A stretch of 64,000 bases of DNA, taken from contig NZ_JAOYOD010000001.1 in the NCBI RefSeq assembly GCF_025833875.1, positions 1,922,001 to 1,986,000 of the forward strand, in the 5' to 3' direction. The position numbers and the translations under genes are program-made. Below the pieces are notes generated by a model that worked only from the letters and a program-made list of their open reading frames with translations, had not been told where the DNA came from and did not search any database. Shown here piece by piece: positions 20,201-28,806 of the stretch. The stretch is from Reichenbachiella ulvae. GTDB taxonomy: Bacteria; Bacteroidota; Bacteroidia; Cytophagales; Cyclobacteriaceae. Position 1 is the first letter of the stretch. Every line of letters starts with the position of its first letter.

Positions 20201-20425
20201 CAGGCCACAATACATAAGAGAGGATTTACCACTACCAGACGCTCCCAGAATACCGACGAACTTGTTTTCGGACAACTTCATCAGGACTTCATCACTTTGT
20301 CCTTCTCTTCCAAAGAACAGATGACTCTCCTCTATCCCAAATGGACGTAGACCTGGGAATGGATCAACGAAATCCGTTATATCCGCCTGTCTTTGGTCAT
20401 TCGATATCAATTCTTTCTCGCTCAT
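17252..20425 (-). CDS. nSTAND1-type P-loop NTPase with one membrane span, coiled coil and WD40 repeats
   Basis: 1,057 residues. The N-terminus has the PFPGLRPF...FFGRE lead-in typical of nSTAND1 NTPases, a Walker A motif GASGSGKSS (61-69) and a Walker B motif LILVDQFEE (159-167). A helical winged-helix-like region follows to about 480. After a basic stretch comes one hydrophobic span (about 505-525), then an Ala/Glu/Lys-rich coiled coil (about 525-650), then WD40 repeats from about 710 to 1020 with recurring WDL, LWDL and LWVME blade ends. STAND proteins act as NTP-dependent switches that respond to a signal through their repeats. Positive charges before the span predict N-in topology, placing the WD40 part in the periplasm. 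Its start is 1 bp after the stop of the TIR-like gene. Confidence 0.88.
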   Translation of the reverse strand: MSEKELISNDQRQADITDFVDPFPGLRPFGIEESHLFFGREGQSDEVLMKLSENKFVGILGASGSGKSSLMYCGLIPTLYGGFMTQAGSNWRIVVTRPGGGPIDNLAESLLLKDEQYNSIDDEEKLIRKTITSTVLRSSSLGLIEAVKQLKSSENENVLILVDQFEELFRYKKLETLSSDLDESSAFVNLLLEAVHQYDAPIYVALTMRSDFIGDCAQFPELTQMINDSHYLIPQMTRDQKRLAIEGPVAVGGGKIAPRLTQQLLNDVGDNPDQLPILQHALMRTWQFWKEHKREGEPMDLKHYNAIGTLREALSQHANEAFDSLSKREQQICESMFKALTERGTESSGIRRPTKVGTIASIAGVNEEEVGRVVDKFREPGRNLLMPPHGVRLETDTVIDISHESLMRIWTRLKSWLDEESRSAEMYLKLAESAERFQLGRAGLWKMPDLQLALNWEEENKPTLVWGQRYDPAFERTMVFLETSKKAYETEQRNKELLQKRALQRSRLVAVVLGVAMLVCIFFVVMAQIQAAEADKQSARALANLKLAEENQKKAEEQELKATQKAAEARIEARRAEEAAQKALDEQRKAEEQRSIAETQRQKAVEAQNEANRSAAEARRSAEEARLAKIDADRNAEIANQQKQAALELRYQAIANSMAIKSQNIDDDVEQQALIARQAWKFDEKYSKKDYNPDVYAGVYYATKALTGGDSSKFNHYEGHTEAVRSIRYAKDGKKMFTAGSDGRILSWDLATRSSTELLNDNQVNRVVDISSDEKWLAVGTDIDQILLYNLKDKNGLPKEISDHNGVVFDLIFLKDNSGFIYTSSDKVVRLYDFNKSADIARVTSRVKSLAISPDGRYLAGGSESGSVFIWDIQNNYEESSLYVQQGESVSAVTFSEDGSELAFGDEGGDIVLWDLIESKTIKKLTGHNATITELDFNKDNSLLASSSLDGTAKLWVMEYPNDLPISLDDHESLDNIGSKGWVWSVKFAPDGEHLMTGAGNGIIRLWPTQPDEMAEKICEFKEVDENLSNTTWNAYVGEDIEYEYTCEGLPKREEIE

Positions 20426-20426
20426 C

Positions 20427-21926
20427 TTAATTTTTCAGTTTGGTCAAGAATGGTTCTAAATGCTCTGGAGCAAAACTCTCTCCTCCGAGCACCATCGTTC
20501 TGGTCAGTTGAATATTTTGATTTTGCAATTTGGATTTATCCTCAGCAAAAATCGCAGTAGCACGCATAGGTTTGGTTCTACCAAAGCCAGGTGCCTTTAA
20601 TAAATCTTGTAATTTCGTTCTAATCCAGTCTTCTGAGGACTTTCCAAAGTAGATCAAAGAAGCATCACATCTTCGCAAATTCTCCTGATGCAAATACCTT
20701 AGATCCATTAATTCTCCGCTGAACATGCTGGTCACTACATTATAGCCTTTTCTTTTCAGAAAATCAGCCATAGGTTCTGAAGCCTTCAAATCCAACTGAT
20801 CGCAGATCAAGTAGATGATATTACCTTCATCAGGTAATTGATTATCCTGCTGAACTTCTTTGGCTTTGAACCGGCCTCCCGTTACTAGCTCCTCTCTGAT
20901 AATTGATTTCAATTCCTGAAGTGGAATCTGGAGTACTTCTGCCTCATCTAGGGTAGCGGCATCAGTTTTTAGATCCTCAATAAAAATCTTTTGTCTTTCA
21001 CTTACATTTTTCAAATCAGGCGAAAGCCATATCAAACGACTGAATTTATCTGATGTCTCTCCACTTTTGTTCTTTTCATGCATGAGCATGGTATAGTCAG
21101 AAGCAATTTTGTTTTGAATATCTACGACAGACAATTCTGAGCCCCTCGGTGAGTAACCATAGTCCTCACCAATCAAGTGGATGGAAATGCAGCACGATTC
21201 TAAATCTTTTTTCACGACAGACTCCAAGGCATGTATCTCCTTGGGTAACGACTGATCAGGCAATACCTTATATCCGTGTCTAATTAATTCTCTTTTGACT
21301 ATATCCCTTTGGATGATCATATCAACCCCAGAATTAGCCAAGTAGATGGTTTTATCTCTGGGAAATTCAGCCGCCGGAGCAGGGTTTGAAGTTGTGAATT
21401 CTTTTAGCTTTTTCTGAATTTGATGAATATCATAGGCCATATCGACCATTTTCATCCAATAACTTCTTTCCGCCTCGTTACCAAAGAACCTGCGGAATTC
21501 CTGCGGCTCCCCAGTTAACGAATCAATTTGGTAGAAGTCGTAGGATAAAATATCCGAATAATCTGGAAGGTATTCATCCACATCGATCGGGAATTTGATC
21601 ACTTTAAACAGACGAGACAGCCCGTCCATCTGCAAGGTATTGTTCTCTCTGGCAGAACTAGCGAATAGATTGACACCATTGATAAGCGTAGGATTGCTCA
21701 AGAAATTCTTTGATAATATCGGGACCAGAACAGAGCTGTTATTATAGAGATCAATATGACTATCTCCCTCATTCACTAGCTTAATAACTACCGGCTTTCC
21801 TGAAACCTGTTCTACCAGAGTACTCAAGAACCGGTAAAAATTGGTTACCCATCCTTTACCATCCCCTCCGATCGGATCATCATCCCGGGTGTGATAAGCT
21901 AGCAATATTTCATGTTCAAAATTCAT
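20427..21926 (-). CDS. Protein of three TIR-like/DUF4062-like modules
   Basis: 499 residues, no signal peptide, predicted cytosolic. Three flavodoxin-like modules are visible. Module one (about 1-165) opens with EILLAYHTRDDD and has VLVPILSKNFLSN, resembling a TIR domain. Module two (about 190-330) opens with KTIYLANSGVDMIIQRDIV and has IHLIGEDYGYSPRGSE, closer to the DUF4062 pattern. Module three (about 365-499) opens with IIYLICDQLDL and has ASLIYFGKSSEDWI. I cannot find the Glu expected in the WCxxE-like helix of NAD-cleaving TIR domains in modules one or three, so a scaffold or signal-relay role is more likely than NADase activity. It sits directly upstream of the STAND NTPase with a 1-bp gap. 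Confidence 0.75.
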   Translation of the reverse strand: MNFEHEILLAYHTRDDDPIGGDGKGWVTNFYRFLSTLVEQVSGKPVVIKLVNEGDSHIDLYNNSSVLVPILSKNFLSNPTLINGVNLFASSARENNTLQMDGLSRLFKVIKFPIDVDEYLPDYSDILSYDFYQIDSLTGEPQEFRRFFGNEAERSYWMKMVDMAYDIHQIQKKLKEFTTSNPAPAAEFPRDKTIYLANSGVDMIIQRDIVKRELIRHGYKVLPDQSLPKEIHALESVVKKDLESCCISIHLIGEDYGYSPRGSELSVVDIQNKIASDYTMLMHEKNKSGETSDKFSRLIWLSPDLKNVSERQKIFIEDLKTDAATLDEAEVLQIPLQELKSIIREELVTGGRFKAKEVQQDNQLPDEGNIIYLICDQLDLKASEPMADFLKRKGYNVVTSMFSGELMDLRYLHQENLRRCDASLIYFGKSSEDWIRTKLQDLLKAPGFGRTKPMRATAIFAEDKSKLQNQNIQLTRTMVLGGESFAPEHLEPFLTKLKN

Positions 21927-21952
21927 TCAAAAAATCCTTTACAGGTGTAATA

Positions 21953-24900
21953 TCAATTGAAAATCGATTCGACTTCTTCTTCTATTTCACTTTCGTTTAC
22001 AATCGTCAAGATTCCATCTACCATTTCCACATTTCTAGAAACCGCATCATACAATTCATCCTTACCAATCGTCAGTAGTAAACACTCTGTCTCTGTGGTA
22101 AGATTATAACTATATAAATCTGACGTCAAAATCATCTTATGACCTACTATTCCTTTTTCCTCTACAATTCGACTGGTTCCATCCTCATAATCTACCCTCA
22201 ATTGTCCTTTCAAAACAATGTATACAGGTGAACCACCCGAATCTCCAATCTCTGCAATTGTCGTCTGTGCACCTACTTTAATCTCCTCAAATCTCTTACA
22301 CAAGTCCAACAATATCACTCCGGGTATTCTTTCAAAAACAGTTATCTGCTTCAATAGAATAGCCCTTTCAACAATCAACAATTTCTGATGAAAATCTTCA
22401 TCTTCATTCTTGAAAACCGGAGGAACGATATCTTTATCCAATCGCTTCTTCAACGAAGGTCTTAGTCTTTTGGTGTGATACTGATAAGCGTCCTGATCCA
22501 ACTTGTACATGGTCGCTGCAGCGGTCTGCACCATGATATAATCAGGATTGAACAAATTGGCAATCAAATCATTCGTCACTATTCTACCTCTCAGTTGGGC
22601 ATACTTATACAAAGCGAGACACTTAGTATACTTGTTGATATTATTATAATCTCTATTCACTACCTGCAATAGCAAGTCACCATAGTCCTCAAAACTTTCA
22701 GGTGGGAAATAGTTATTTAACTTCTTCAGCTTCTCATCTACTGGGATGTCGTCCAACACTGCCGCTAATTTCGGACGAAGGTTTTCATCCACGAAAATGT
22801 CAAGCATCTCAATTCCAAAAGACACACTATCCGTGGTTCCCAGGTCTATGTTGTCACGAACGAGTTTGATACTCTGAGCATCATAGATCATCGATAACAA
22901 CATAAAGATGTGATCATAATTCTTCTTATTTTCTTCATCAAATGCCTGATGAATCATACGGTCGAAATAATCGTCTCTTGGGATCTCTTCTACTGCCTTA
23001 ATGTTCCAGGCCAAGTCACTGATGCTGCTTTCAATAGCCAATCTGATTCTCGCTGCTTGAAAGTCCTTCGCTTCAAAACCAATGTAACTCAATGAAAGTA
23101 ACAGCTCAGAAATAATATTTTTATCAGGAAATTCAATCTTCTTCCAAAGCATTTCTATGGCTGTACGTCCACCAATTTTCCCCATGATCTGAATGATTCG
23201 CACCATCGAGTCGATATGCTGACCGGTTTTGTAAAAAGCCGAATCTATGGCGTAAAAAACAGTCTCACCAGAAGCAATAAGTGCTGAATCTGCATAGTTA
23301 CTATAGGCAGGAATATGTAGATTTTCTATCAGCACATTCCAAAATTCAGGTCTTTTGAGTTTACCTGCTGTAGTGATAGCTGCACGTCTAACCGCAGGGT
23401 TGATATCACGTAGCAATTCAGTCAAAAAAGGAATGAATTTATCGTCTTCCAGCTTAGCCAAAGCACGCGCCGCATAGATACGATCCTCTATATCGGTAGA
23501 CCTCACAAGTTTTTTGATCCCCAATTCAGTCAATTCAAAATCCTCTAACTCATGGAGTACTTCTATTGTATCAGCTGCAACAACTCTTACCTCAGGATCT
23601 TCTTCTTTCTTAATTTCTCTTTCGAGAATATCTAAAGTATCAAAACTCTTTAAGTATCCAAGTCTACCATAAGCGTATAGTCTCAATTCTTTATGTTCAG
23701 ATCTAATGAAATCCAATAGAGCATAGTCCAAAATGATTGGTTCCATTTTCTCCATTAATTTAAGGGCATTCAATGCCCTATCTGGATTCCTACGTAGAAG
23801 TTCTTTTTTGATAATGTTGATGGTGCTTCTTTCATTCTTAGTGCCTGCACCTTTCAACTTCAGCTTTTGATCTTCCAAAGTCAATTGAAGCTGAGCCTTG
23901 TATTCGGAATACAATCTACCTGCGTAATAAATAATACAAACAGCTAGTACCAAAATAAAGTATGCATAATGGATCAACTCAAAGAAGGCCAAAAGTCCCA
24001 TTGCGATCTGCAATCCACCTGCAACCAAAATCGCAATTTGATTTACTACCCCTTCAATTCTAGATTGAATATCAAATCGAATCTTTACATCAAATGGCAG
24101 GAAGAATAGCTTAAAGGCAGGATTTTCAAGGGCATCCTTCAAGGATGAAGTGAATACCTTACCCACCACCAGGAAAATAAAGAAGAAAAGGAATTCCTCC
24201 GTTTTCTCCTCATAACCAAACATATGACCAGAAAAAATCGCTCCGATCGTAAATAGCGCCAGTACCAAAGGCATTACCATCAATGATACCCTTAAACCGA
24301 ACCGGCCAATGATAATATCATTGATAAAACTTTGAATGATGAAACTCAATACCATGACAGCACCATTGGCAAATGACAAAAAATCTCTTAATTCTGAGTC
24401 GTCACCCGTCGTTTTGTCTACTGGATAGAATATTTCGGTTGCAGAGATATAAACGTAATTGGCAAATACAGCTGAGCCCATTGAGAAAATCATAAACAAG
24501 CAAAGCATCCTCATATACTTATCCTCAATCAAGTCTCGATAAGTAATCTTCCTGACCTGTATGTTCTCGTCAACCCTTACTTTCGTAGTAGAATCAAGAT
24601 TGTAATTTTTAACGATCACTATGGTCAATATCAATACGCCAAAAGAGGAGAAAGATGAAATGAACAATAAATCATACGTTTCATCAATCAAATTAAGATT
24701 TGTCAAAACTGGGATAGAAAAGAAGGCTATCATGGTAGCAGTCAATTGACCAGTATCAATACCCCCAATGGTCCTCTTGGCTTGCTTCAAATCGAAGATC
24801 CTACCAAAAATCCCCCAGAACCCCAATAAAGTAATAGCAGAAACAGGCCCAATCATGACAAACAGGATAAAGGGTAAAATTTGGAATCCTTCATCGAGCT

Positions 24901-25225
24901 GATTATACTCGAAATACCAGAAAGCTACTCTGAGCAGAGCAATAAATAAGAAAATCAGAAAGGCGTTCGAAACCACCAAAGTAGAAAAATTGGCCCTCTT
25001 CTGAATATATACGTATAAAGCGGTAGTAAATATACCCAAAGCACCCGCTACGAAAAACGCTACATCCAGATGAGCTTCTCCTAAAGTCGCGATAAATAGG
25101 GTCTCCGCCCCTACCTGATAGGTTGCCAAAAAGACACCCATAAAGAAGCCTTTACCTAATAGTAAAAGCATTGTTTTTTCTTCTCCGGGTTTACCTCCAA
25201 GAAAGGCTAAGAATGATTGAAGCAC
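21953..25225 (-). CDS. NTT/TLC-like membrane protein with HEAT repeats and a cyclic-nucleotide-binding-like domain
   Basis: 1,090 residues. Residues 1 to about 440 hold around 12 hydrophobic spans with MFS-like spacing, opening GKGFFMGVFLATYQVGAETL, which resembles the nucleotide transporter (TLC/Npt1) fold. Residues about 450-900 are paired amphipathic helices of HEAT type (for example DPEVRVVAADTIEVLHEL and NPAVRRAAITTAGKLKR). Residues about 960-1080 form a cyclic-nucleotide-binding-like beta roll with VYIVLKGQLRV, but the phosphate cassette reads GIVGHKMILTSDLYS, without the usual Glu and Arg, so ligand binding is doubtful. First gene of the run; its stop is 26 bp before the TIR-like start. 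Nucleotide transport itself is not shown by the sequence. Confidence 0.8.
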   Translation of the reverse strand: MLQSFLAFLGGKPGEEKTMLLLLGKGFFMGVFLATYQVGAETLFIATLGEAHLDVAFFVAGALGIFTTALYVYIQKRANFSTLVVSNAFLIFLFIALLRVAFWYFEYNQLDEGFQILPFILFVMIGPVSAITLLGFWGIFGRIFDLKQAKRTIGGIDTGQLTATMIAFFSIPVLTNLNLIDETYDLLFISSFSSFGVLILTIVIVKNYNLDSTTKVRVDENIQVRKITYRDLIEDKYMRMLCLFMIFSMGSAVFANYVYISATEIFYPVDKTTGDDSELRDFLSFANGAVMVLSFIIQSFINDIIIGRFGLRVSLMVMPLVLALFTIGAIFSGHMFGYEEKTEEFLFFFIFLVVGKVFTSSLKDALENPAFKLFFLPFDVKIRFDIQSRIEGVVNQIAILVAGGLQIAMGLLAFFELIHYAYFILVLAVCIIYYAGRLYSEYKAQLQLTLEDQKLKLKGAGTKNERSTINIIKKELLRRNPDRALNALKLMEKMEPIILDYALLDFIRSEHKELRLYAYGRLGYLKSFDTLDILEREIKKEEDPEVRVVAADTIEVLHELEDFELTELGIKKLVRSTDIEDRIYAARALAKLEDDKFIPFLTELLRDINPAVRRAAITTAGKLKRPEFWNVLIENLHIPAYSNYADSALIASGETVFYAIDSAFYKTGQHIDSMVRIIQIMGKIGGRTAIEMLWKKIEFPDKNIISELLLSLSYIGFEAKDFQAARIRLAIESSISDLAWNIKAVEEIPRDDYFDRMIHQAFDEENKKNYDHIFMLLSMIYDAQSIKLVRDNIDLGTTDSVSFGIEMLDIFVDENLRPKLAAVLDDIPVDEKLKKLNNYFPPESFEDYGDLLLQVVNRDYNNINKYTKCLALYKYAQLRGRIVTNDLIANLFNPDYIMVQTAAATMYKLDQDAYQYHTKRLRPSLKKRLDKDIVPPVFKNEDEDFHQKLLIVERAILLKQITVFERIPGVILLDLCKRFEEIKVGAQTTIAEIGDSGGSPVYIVLKGQLRVDYEDGTSRIVEEKGIVGHKMILTSDLYSYNLTTETECLLLTIGKDELYDAVSRNVEMVDGILTIVNESEIEEEVESIFN

Positions 25226-25642
25226 AGTTTAGAATAAAAATTTAAATATTCTTCTAAATAAAATCTAGAACACAGACCAAGCTTTTTCTAAAAACAAATT
25301 AGACTTTTCCAAGAACTCATAACCACCCTTCAACCTCAAACATCATCCAGAAAAACGCACAGGTGGAATGATGAACACTTGGATTCAAGCCAATAGCCAG
25401 TTATCCAATTATCAAACATAAAGAAAAAAAATAGGATACTTGCAATGGTCTGCTGCAGAACCTTTCATGAAATAATCTTTCATTTCATATTTATCGAGAC
25501 ATCTAAGAATGATACAAATCATACCTAGTATAGTACCAATATTGCATTATTATAAGATTCAAAAAATGTAAAAAATAGGCTATCAGAGATTCATCCAAAG
25601 CCTTTACCTTTGTCTTAACATTAAACCCAAAATTAAGACTAA
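25226..25642. other. Divergent intergenic region between the envelope operon and pckA
   Basis: AT-rich 417-bp spacer between the divergent starts at 25225 and 25643. It should carry the promoter of the six-gene left operon and that of pckA. No open frame of interest and no strong hairpin was seen. Only the pckA-side promoter candidate is supported by a motif. Confidence 0.7.
25605..25612 (+). promoter_or_regulatory. Putative Bacteroidota -7 element of pckA
   Basis: TACCTTTG matches the Bacteroidota -7 consensus TAnnTTTG and lies 30 bp before the pckA start codon. A clear TTG-type -33 element at the expected distance is not visible, so this is a half-supported promoter. Confidence 0.4.
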
Positions 25643-27268
25643 ATGCTACAATTTGGAATCCATCCGGAAAGCTACGGCTTGGCCCATTCCGGAATCCTAA
25701 AAGCAGCGGAGGTGCATTGGAACCTATCGCCTGCTGAACTCATCGAAAAAGCCATCATCAACAAAGAGGGAAGTTTAACTAGCACGGGTGCACTGATGTG
25801 CGATACCGGAAAATTCACTGGCCGATCTCCAAAGGATCGATTCATTGTAAAAGATGAAGAGACGAGTGAAAATATCTGGTGGAACGACATCAACATCCCT
25901 TTTTCGGAAGAGAACTTTGATAAGCTTCACAAAAAGATGCTCAATTTCCTGCAGGATAAAACCATATATGCCAGAGATGCTTATGCAGGAGCTGACAAGA
26001 CTTATAGATTAAACCTTAGGGTCATCAATACCCAGGCCTGGCACAACCTTTTCTGCTTCAACATGTTCTTGAGGCCAGAGGCTTATAAGCTGAAGGATTT
26101 CAAACCGAATTTCACGATCATCTGTGTACCTGAATTTGAGGCTGATCCAGAAACAGATGGAACCAGAAGTGCCAATTTCGCCATCATCAACATGAAAAAG
26201 AGGATGATATTGATTGGGGGCACGGCCTATGCTGGAGAAATGAAAAAAGGGATCTTCTCCGTCTTAAACTATCTACTTCCTGTCAAGGAGAAGGTGCTCT
26301 CCATGCACTGTTCTGCCAATATGGGTCTTGAAAAGAAAGATACGGCTATCTTTTTCGGTCTATCTGGTACGGGAAAAACCACCTTGTCTGCTGACCCTAA
26401 TAGAGACTTAATAGGAGATGACGAGCACGGATGGACGGAAAACAATGTTTTCAATTTTGAAGGCGGATGCTATGCCAAAGTGATTGATTTGACAGAAAAG
26501 AATGAGCCAGATATTTTCAGGGCTATAAAATTTGGTGCTATCGTAGAAAACACCCGCTACTTTGAAAACACCAGACAGGTCGATTATGAAAATGTAAGTG
26601 TTACAGAAAACACAAGAACCGCTTATCCGATTCATCACATTAATAATGCTGCCAACCCATCTATTGGTGGGATACCACGCAATATTTTCTTTCTGACTTG
26701 TGATGCTTTTGGTGTGATCCCTCCTATTTCAAAAATGAGCAAGGGACAGGCCATGTACCATTTTATTTCCGGATATACTGCCAAGGTAGCAGGAACAGAA
26801 GCAGGAGTTACTGAACCGCAAACCGCCTTTAGTGCGTGTTTTGGAGCACCTTTTTTACCCTTACATCCAACCCAATACGCCGAAATGCTCGGCAAGAAGA
26901 TGGAAGAAAATGAGGTCAATGTTTGGTTGATTAACACGGGATGGACCGGAGGACCCTACGGTATAGGATCTAGAATCAAACTGAAATACACAAGAGCCAT
27001 GATCTCTGCAGCGCTCAATGGCACATTGGAGAATGTGGGCTACAGAACACACTCCATCTATGGTGTCCAGATACCTATGACTTGTCCGGATGTTCCTTCG
27101 AGCGTATTGAGCCCTCGTGAGACCTGGAAAAATGATGATGGCTACTATGCCAAGGCCAATGATCTGGCCAATCGATTCAGAGAAAACTTCAAGAAGTTTG
27201 AGGAGTTTGCTAACGAAGAGATCATGTCAGGTCAACCAGTCCCAAATTTGAATTACAAGGACAGATAA
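25643..27268 (+). CDS. pckA: Phosphoenolpyruvate carboxykinase (ATP)
   Basis: 541 residues, the usual length of ATP-dependent PEP carboxykinase, which converts oxaloacetate and ATP to phosphoenolpyruvate, CO2 and ADP, the entry step of gluconeogenesis. Visible motifs: RSPKDRF (61-67), the PEPCK signature GGTAYAGEMKKGIFS (192-206), the P-loop GLSGTGKTT (239-247) and the kinase-2 metal motif LIGDDEHGW (256-264). All catalytic elements are present, so it should be active. The cytosolic enzyme is transcribed alone, with a putative promoter at 25605 and a strong hairpin terminator right after its stop. Confidence 0.97.
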   Translation: MLQFGIHPESYGLAHSGILKAAEVHWNLSPAELIEKAIINKEGSLTSTGALMCDTGKFTGRSPKDRFIVKDEETSENIWWNDINIPFSEENFDKLHKKMLNFLQDKTIYARDAYAGADKTYRLNLRVINTQAWHNLFCFNMFLRPEAYKLKDFKPNFTIICVPEFEADPETDGTRSANFAIINMKKRMILIGGTAYAGEMKKGIFSVLNYLLPVKEKVLSMHCSANMGLEKKDTAIFFGLSGTGKTTLSADPNRDLIGDDEHGWTENNVFNFEGGCYAKVIDLTEKNEPDIFRAIKFGAIVENTRYFENTRQVDYENVSVTENTRTAYPIHHINNAANPSIGGIPRNIFFLTCDAFGVIPPISKMSKGQAMYHFISGYTAKVAGTEAGVTEPQTAFSACFGAPFLPLHPTQYAEMLGKKMEENEVNVWLINTGWTGGPYGIGSRIKLKYTRAMISAALNGTLENVGYRTHSIYGVQIPMTCPDVPSSVLSPRETWKNDDGYYAKANDLANRFRENFKKFEEFANEEIMSGQPVPNLNYKDR

Positions 27269-27277
27269 ATATCAATG

Positions 27278-27300
27278 AAGGCGGTCTTCGGACCGCCTTT
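27278..27300. terminator. Bidirectional terminator with TTCG loop
   Basis: A perfect 9-bp stem (27278-27286 with 27291-27299), loop TTCG, with A-rich and T-rich flanks. It lies between the convergent ends of pckA and the nucleoside transporter and can serve both. Confidence 0.9.
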
Positions 27301-27304
27301 CTCT

Positions 27305-28762
27305 TTACATGATCATCCCTACGATCGTGGCTGACATCAGTGAGGCCAAAGTACCAGCAACCAGGGCTTTGAATCCTAATTCCGAAAGTACTACTTTTTG
27401 ACCAGGCGCCAATCCTCCAATCCCTCCAATTTGAATTCCAATCGAAGCAAAATTGGCAAAACCACAAAGCATGTAGGTAGACATGATGATGGATTTTTTC
27501 TGTGCAAAGGCCCCAACACCCTTGAGGTTTGCCAGACTTTCATATCCAACAAATTCGCTAGCGATGATCTTTTCTCCTAGTAATCGTCCTACCAAAGTGA
27601 TATCTTCAGTAGCCACTCCTATCAACCACATCAAAGGTGCAAAAAGATAGCCTAATATAAACTCGAGTGACAAGGCATCATAGTTCCCATTAGAAAAAGA
27701 GGCGATGCTTTGATTCAGGTCTGTAAAATCCCCTACTTTGAAAAGTACAAAGTTGATCATCGCAAGAAAAGCAAAAAACACCAACAACATCGCACCTACA
27801 TTCAGCGCCAACTTCAATCCTTCTGTGGTTCCATTAGACAAGGCATCTAGGAAATTAGACCCCACGTTCATATTACTGATTTTAACCTGAGAATCAATAT
27901 TGTCTGTTTGAGGAAAAATGATCTTGGAAATGATCACAGCTCCAGGGGCTGCCATGATGGATGCAGCCAAAAGATGTTTGGCAAACTCTAATCGTTGGAC
28001 AGGATCATCACCTCCCAAAAATCCGATGTATGCAGCTAACACCCCACCTGCTACGGTCGCCATGCCTCCAGTCATTACCAGCAGAATCTCCGATCGATTC
28101 ATATTATCCAGATAGCCCTTGATCAAGAGCGGGGCTTCTGTCTGACCCAGAAAAATATTCCCTGCTACACTTAGACTTTCTGCTCCGCTGAGTTTCAGCG
28201 CTTTGCTGAGCAACCACGCCAAGGCATAAACCACTTTCTGAATAATACCTAAATAAAAGAGCACGCTGGTAATCGCAGAGAAGAAAATAATAGTGGGTAG
28301 AATTTGAAGGGCAAAAACATAACCTGTAGAACCAATATCCATCAATTTTCCAAAGAGAAACTCACTTCCGATTTTGGTAAAGTCTAGTACCTGAGTAAAC
28401 ATCCTGCCTACCACTTCAAAAATCACACGTACAAATGACAAGTGCAAGACGCCTAAGGCCAGTAAAACCTGAATCGCCAAGCCAATACCGACAACTTTCC
28501 AATTGATGGCTTTTCGATTACTGCTAAACAACCAGGCGATTAAGATCAAAGCCCCCATTCCTAACAATCCTCTAAATACTGTCACAAATGGATTGCTGTC
28601 ATCCTGAGACTCTGTGACTAGAATTGAATTTTGATGAACATCGGATAGGGAATGGCTGGTATGAACCAATAGGTCGGTGGTGGAACTAAAATTCTGAGCA
28701 AGAAGTGGAGATCCAATACCTGCAAGTATCAGGACTGCCAGGAGAGCAAGGTTTTTGAACAT
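27305..28762 (-). CDS. Concentrative nucleoside transporter (CNT/NupC family)
   Basis: 485 residues of inner-membrane protein. The CNT hallmark motifs are present: GQTEAPLLIKGYL in the first re-entrant region and NFASIGIQIGGIGGLAP near the C-terminus, both lining the nucleoside site in the family. It should import nucleosides with a cation. Unusually, the N-terminus has a signal-peptide-like segment ending PLLAQN and then about 40 polar residues before the first core span near 62, longer than classic NupC (about 400 residues). It is 44 bp downstream of the FecR gene on the same strand, so it may be in the sigma-factor transcript. Confidence 0.92.
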   Translation of the reverse strand: MFKNLALLAVLILAGIGSPLLAQNFSSTTDLLVHTSHSLSDVHQNSILVTESQDDSNPFVTVFRGLLGMGALILIAWLFSSNRKAINWKVVGIGLAIQVLLALGVLHLSFVRVIFEVVGRMFTQVLDFTKIGSEFLFGKLMDIGSTGYVFALQILPTIIFFSAITSVLFYLGIIQKVVYALAWLLSKALKLSGAESLSVAGNIFLGQTEAPLLIKGYLDNMNRSEILLVMTGGMATVAGGVLAAYIGFLGGDDPVQRLEFAKHLLAASIMAAPGAVIISKIIFPQTDNIDSQVKISNMNVGSNFLDALSNGTTEGLKLALNVGAMLLVFFAFLAMINFVLFKVGDFTDLNQSIASFSNGNYDALSLEFILGYLFAPLMWLIGVATEDITLVGRLLGEKIIASEFVGYESLANLKGVGAFAQKKSIIMSTYMLCGFANFASIGIQIGGIGGLAPGQKVVLSELGFKALVAGTLASLMSATIVGMIM

Positions 28763-28806
28763 TATTGGGTAAATAACTGCTGTTAAAGTTTATTTCAAAA
28801 CTTAAA

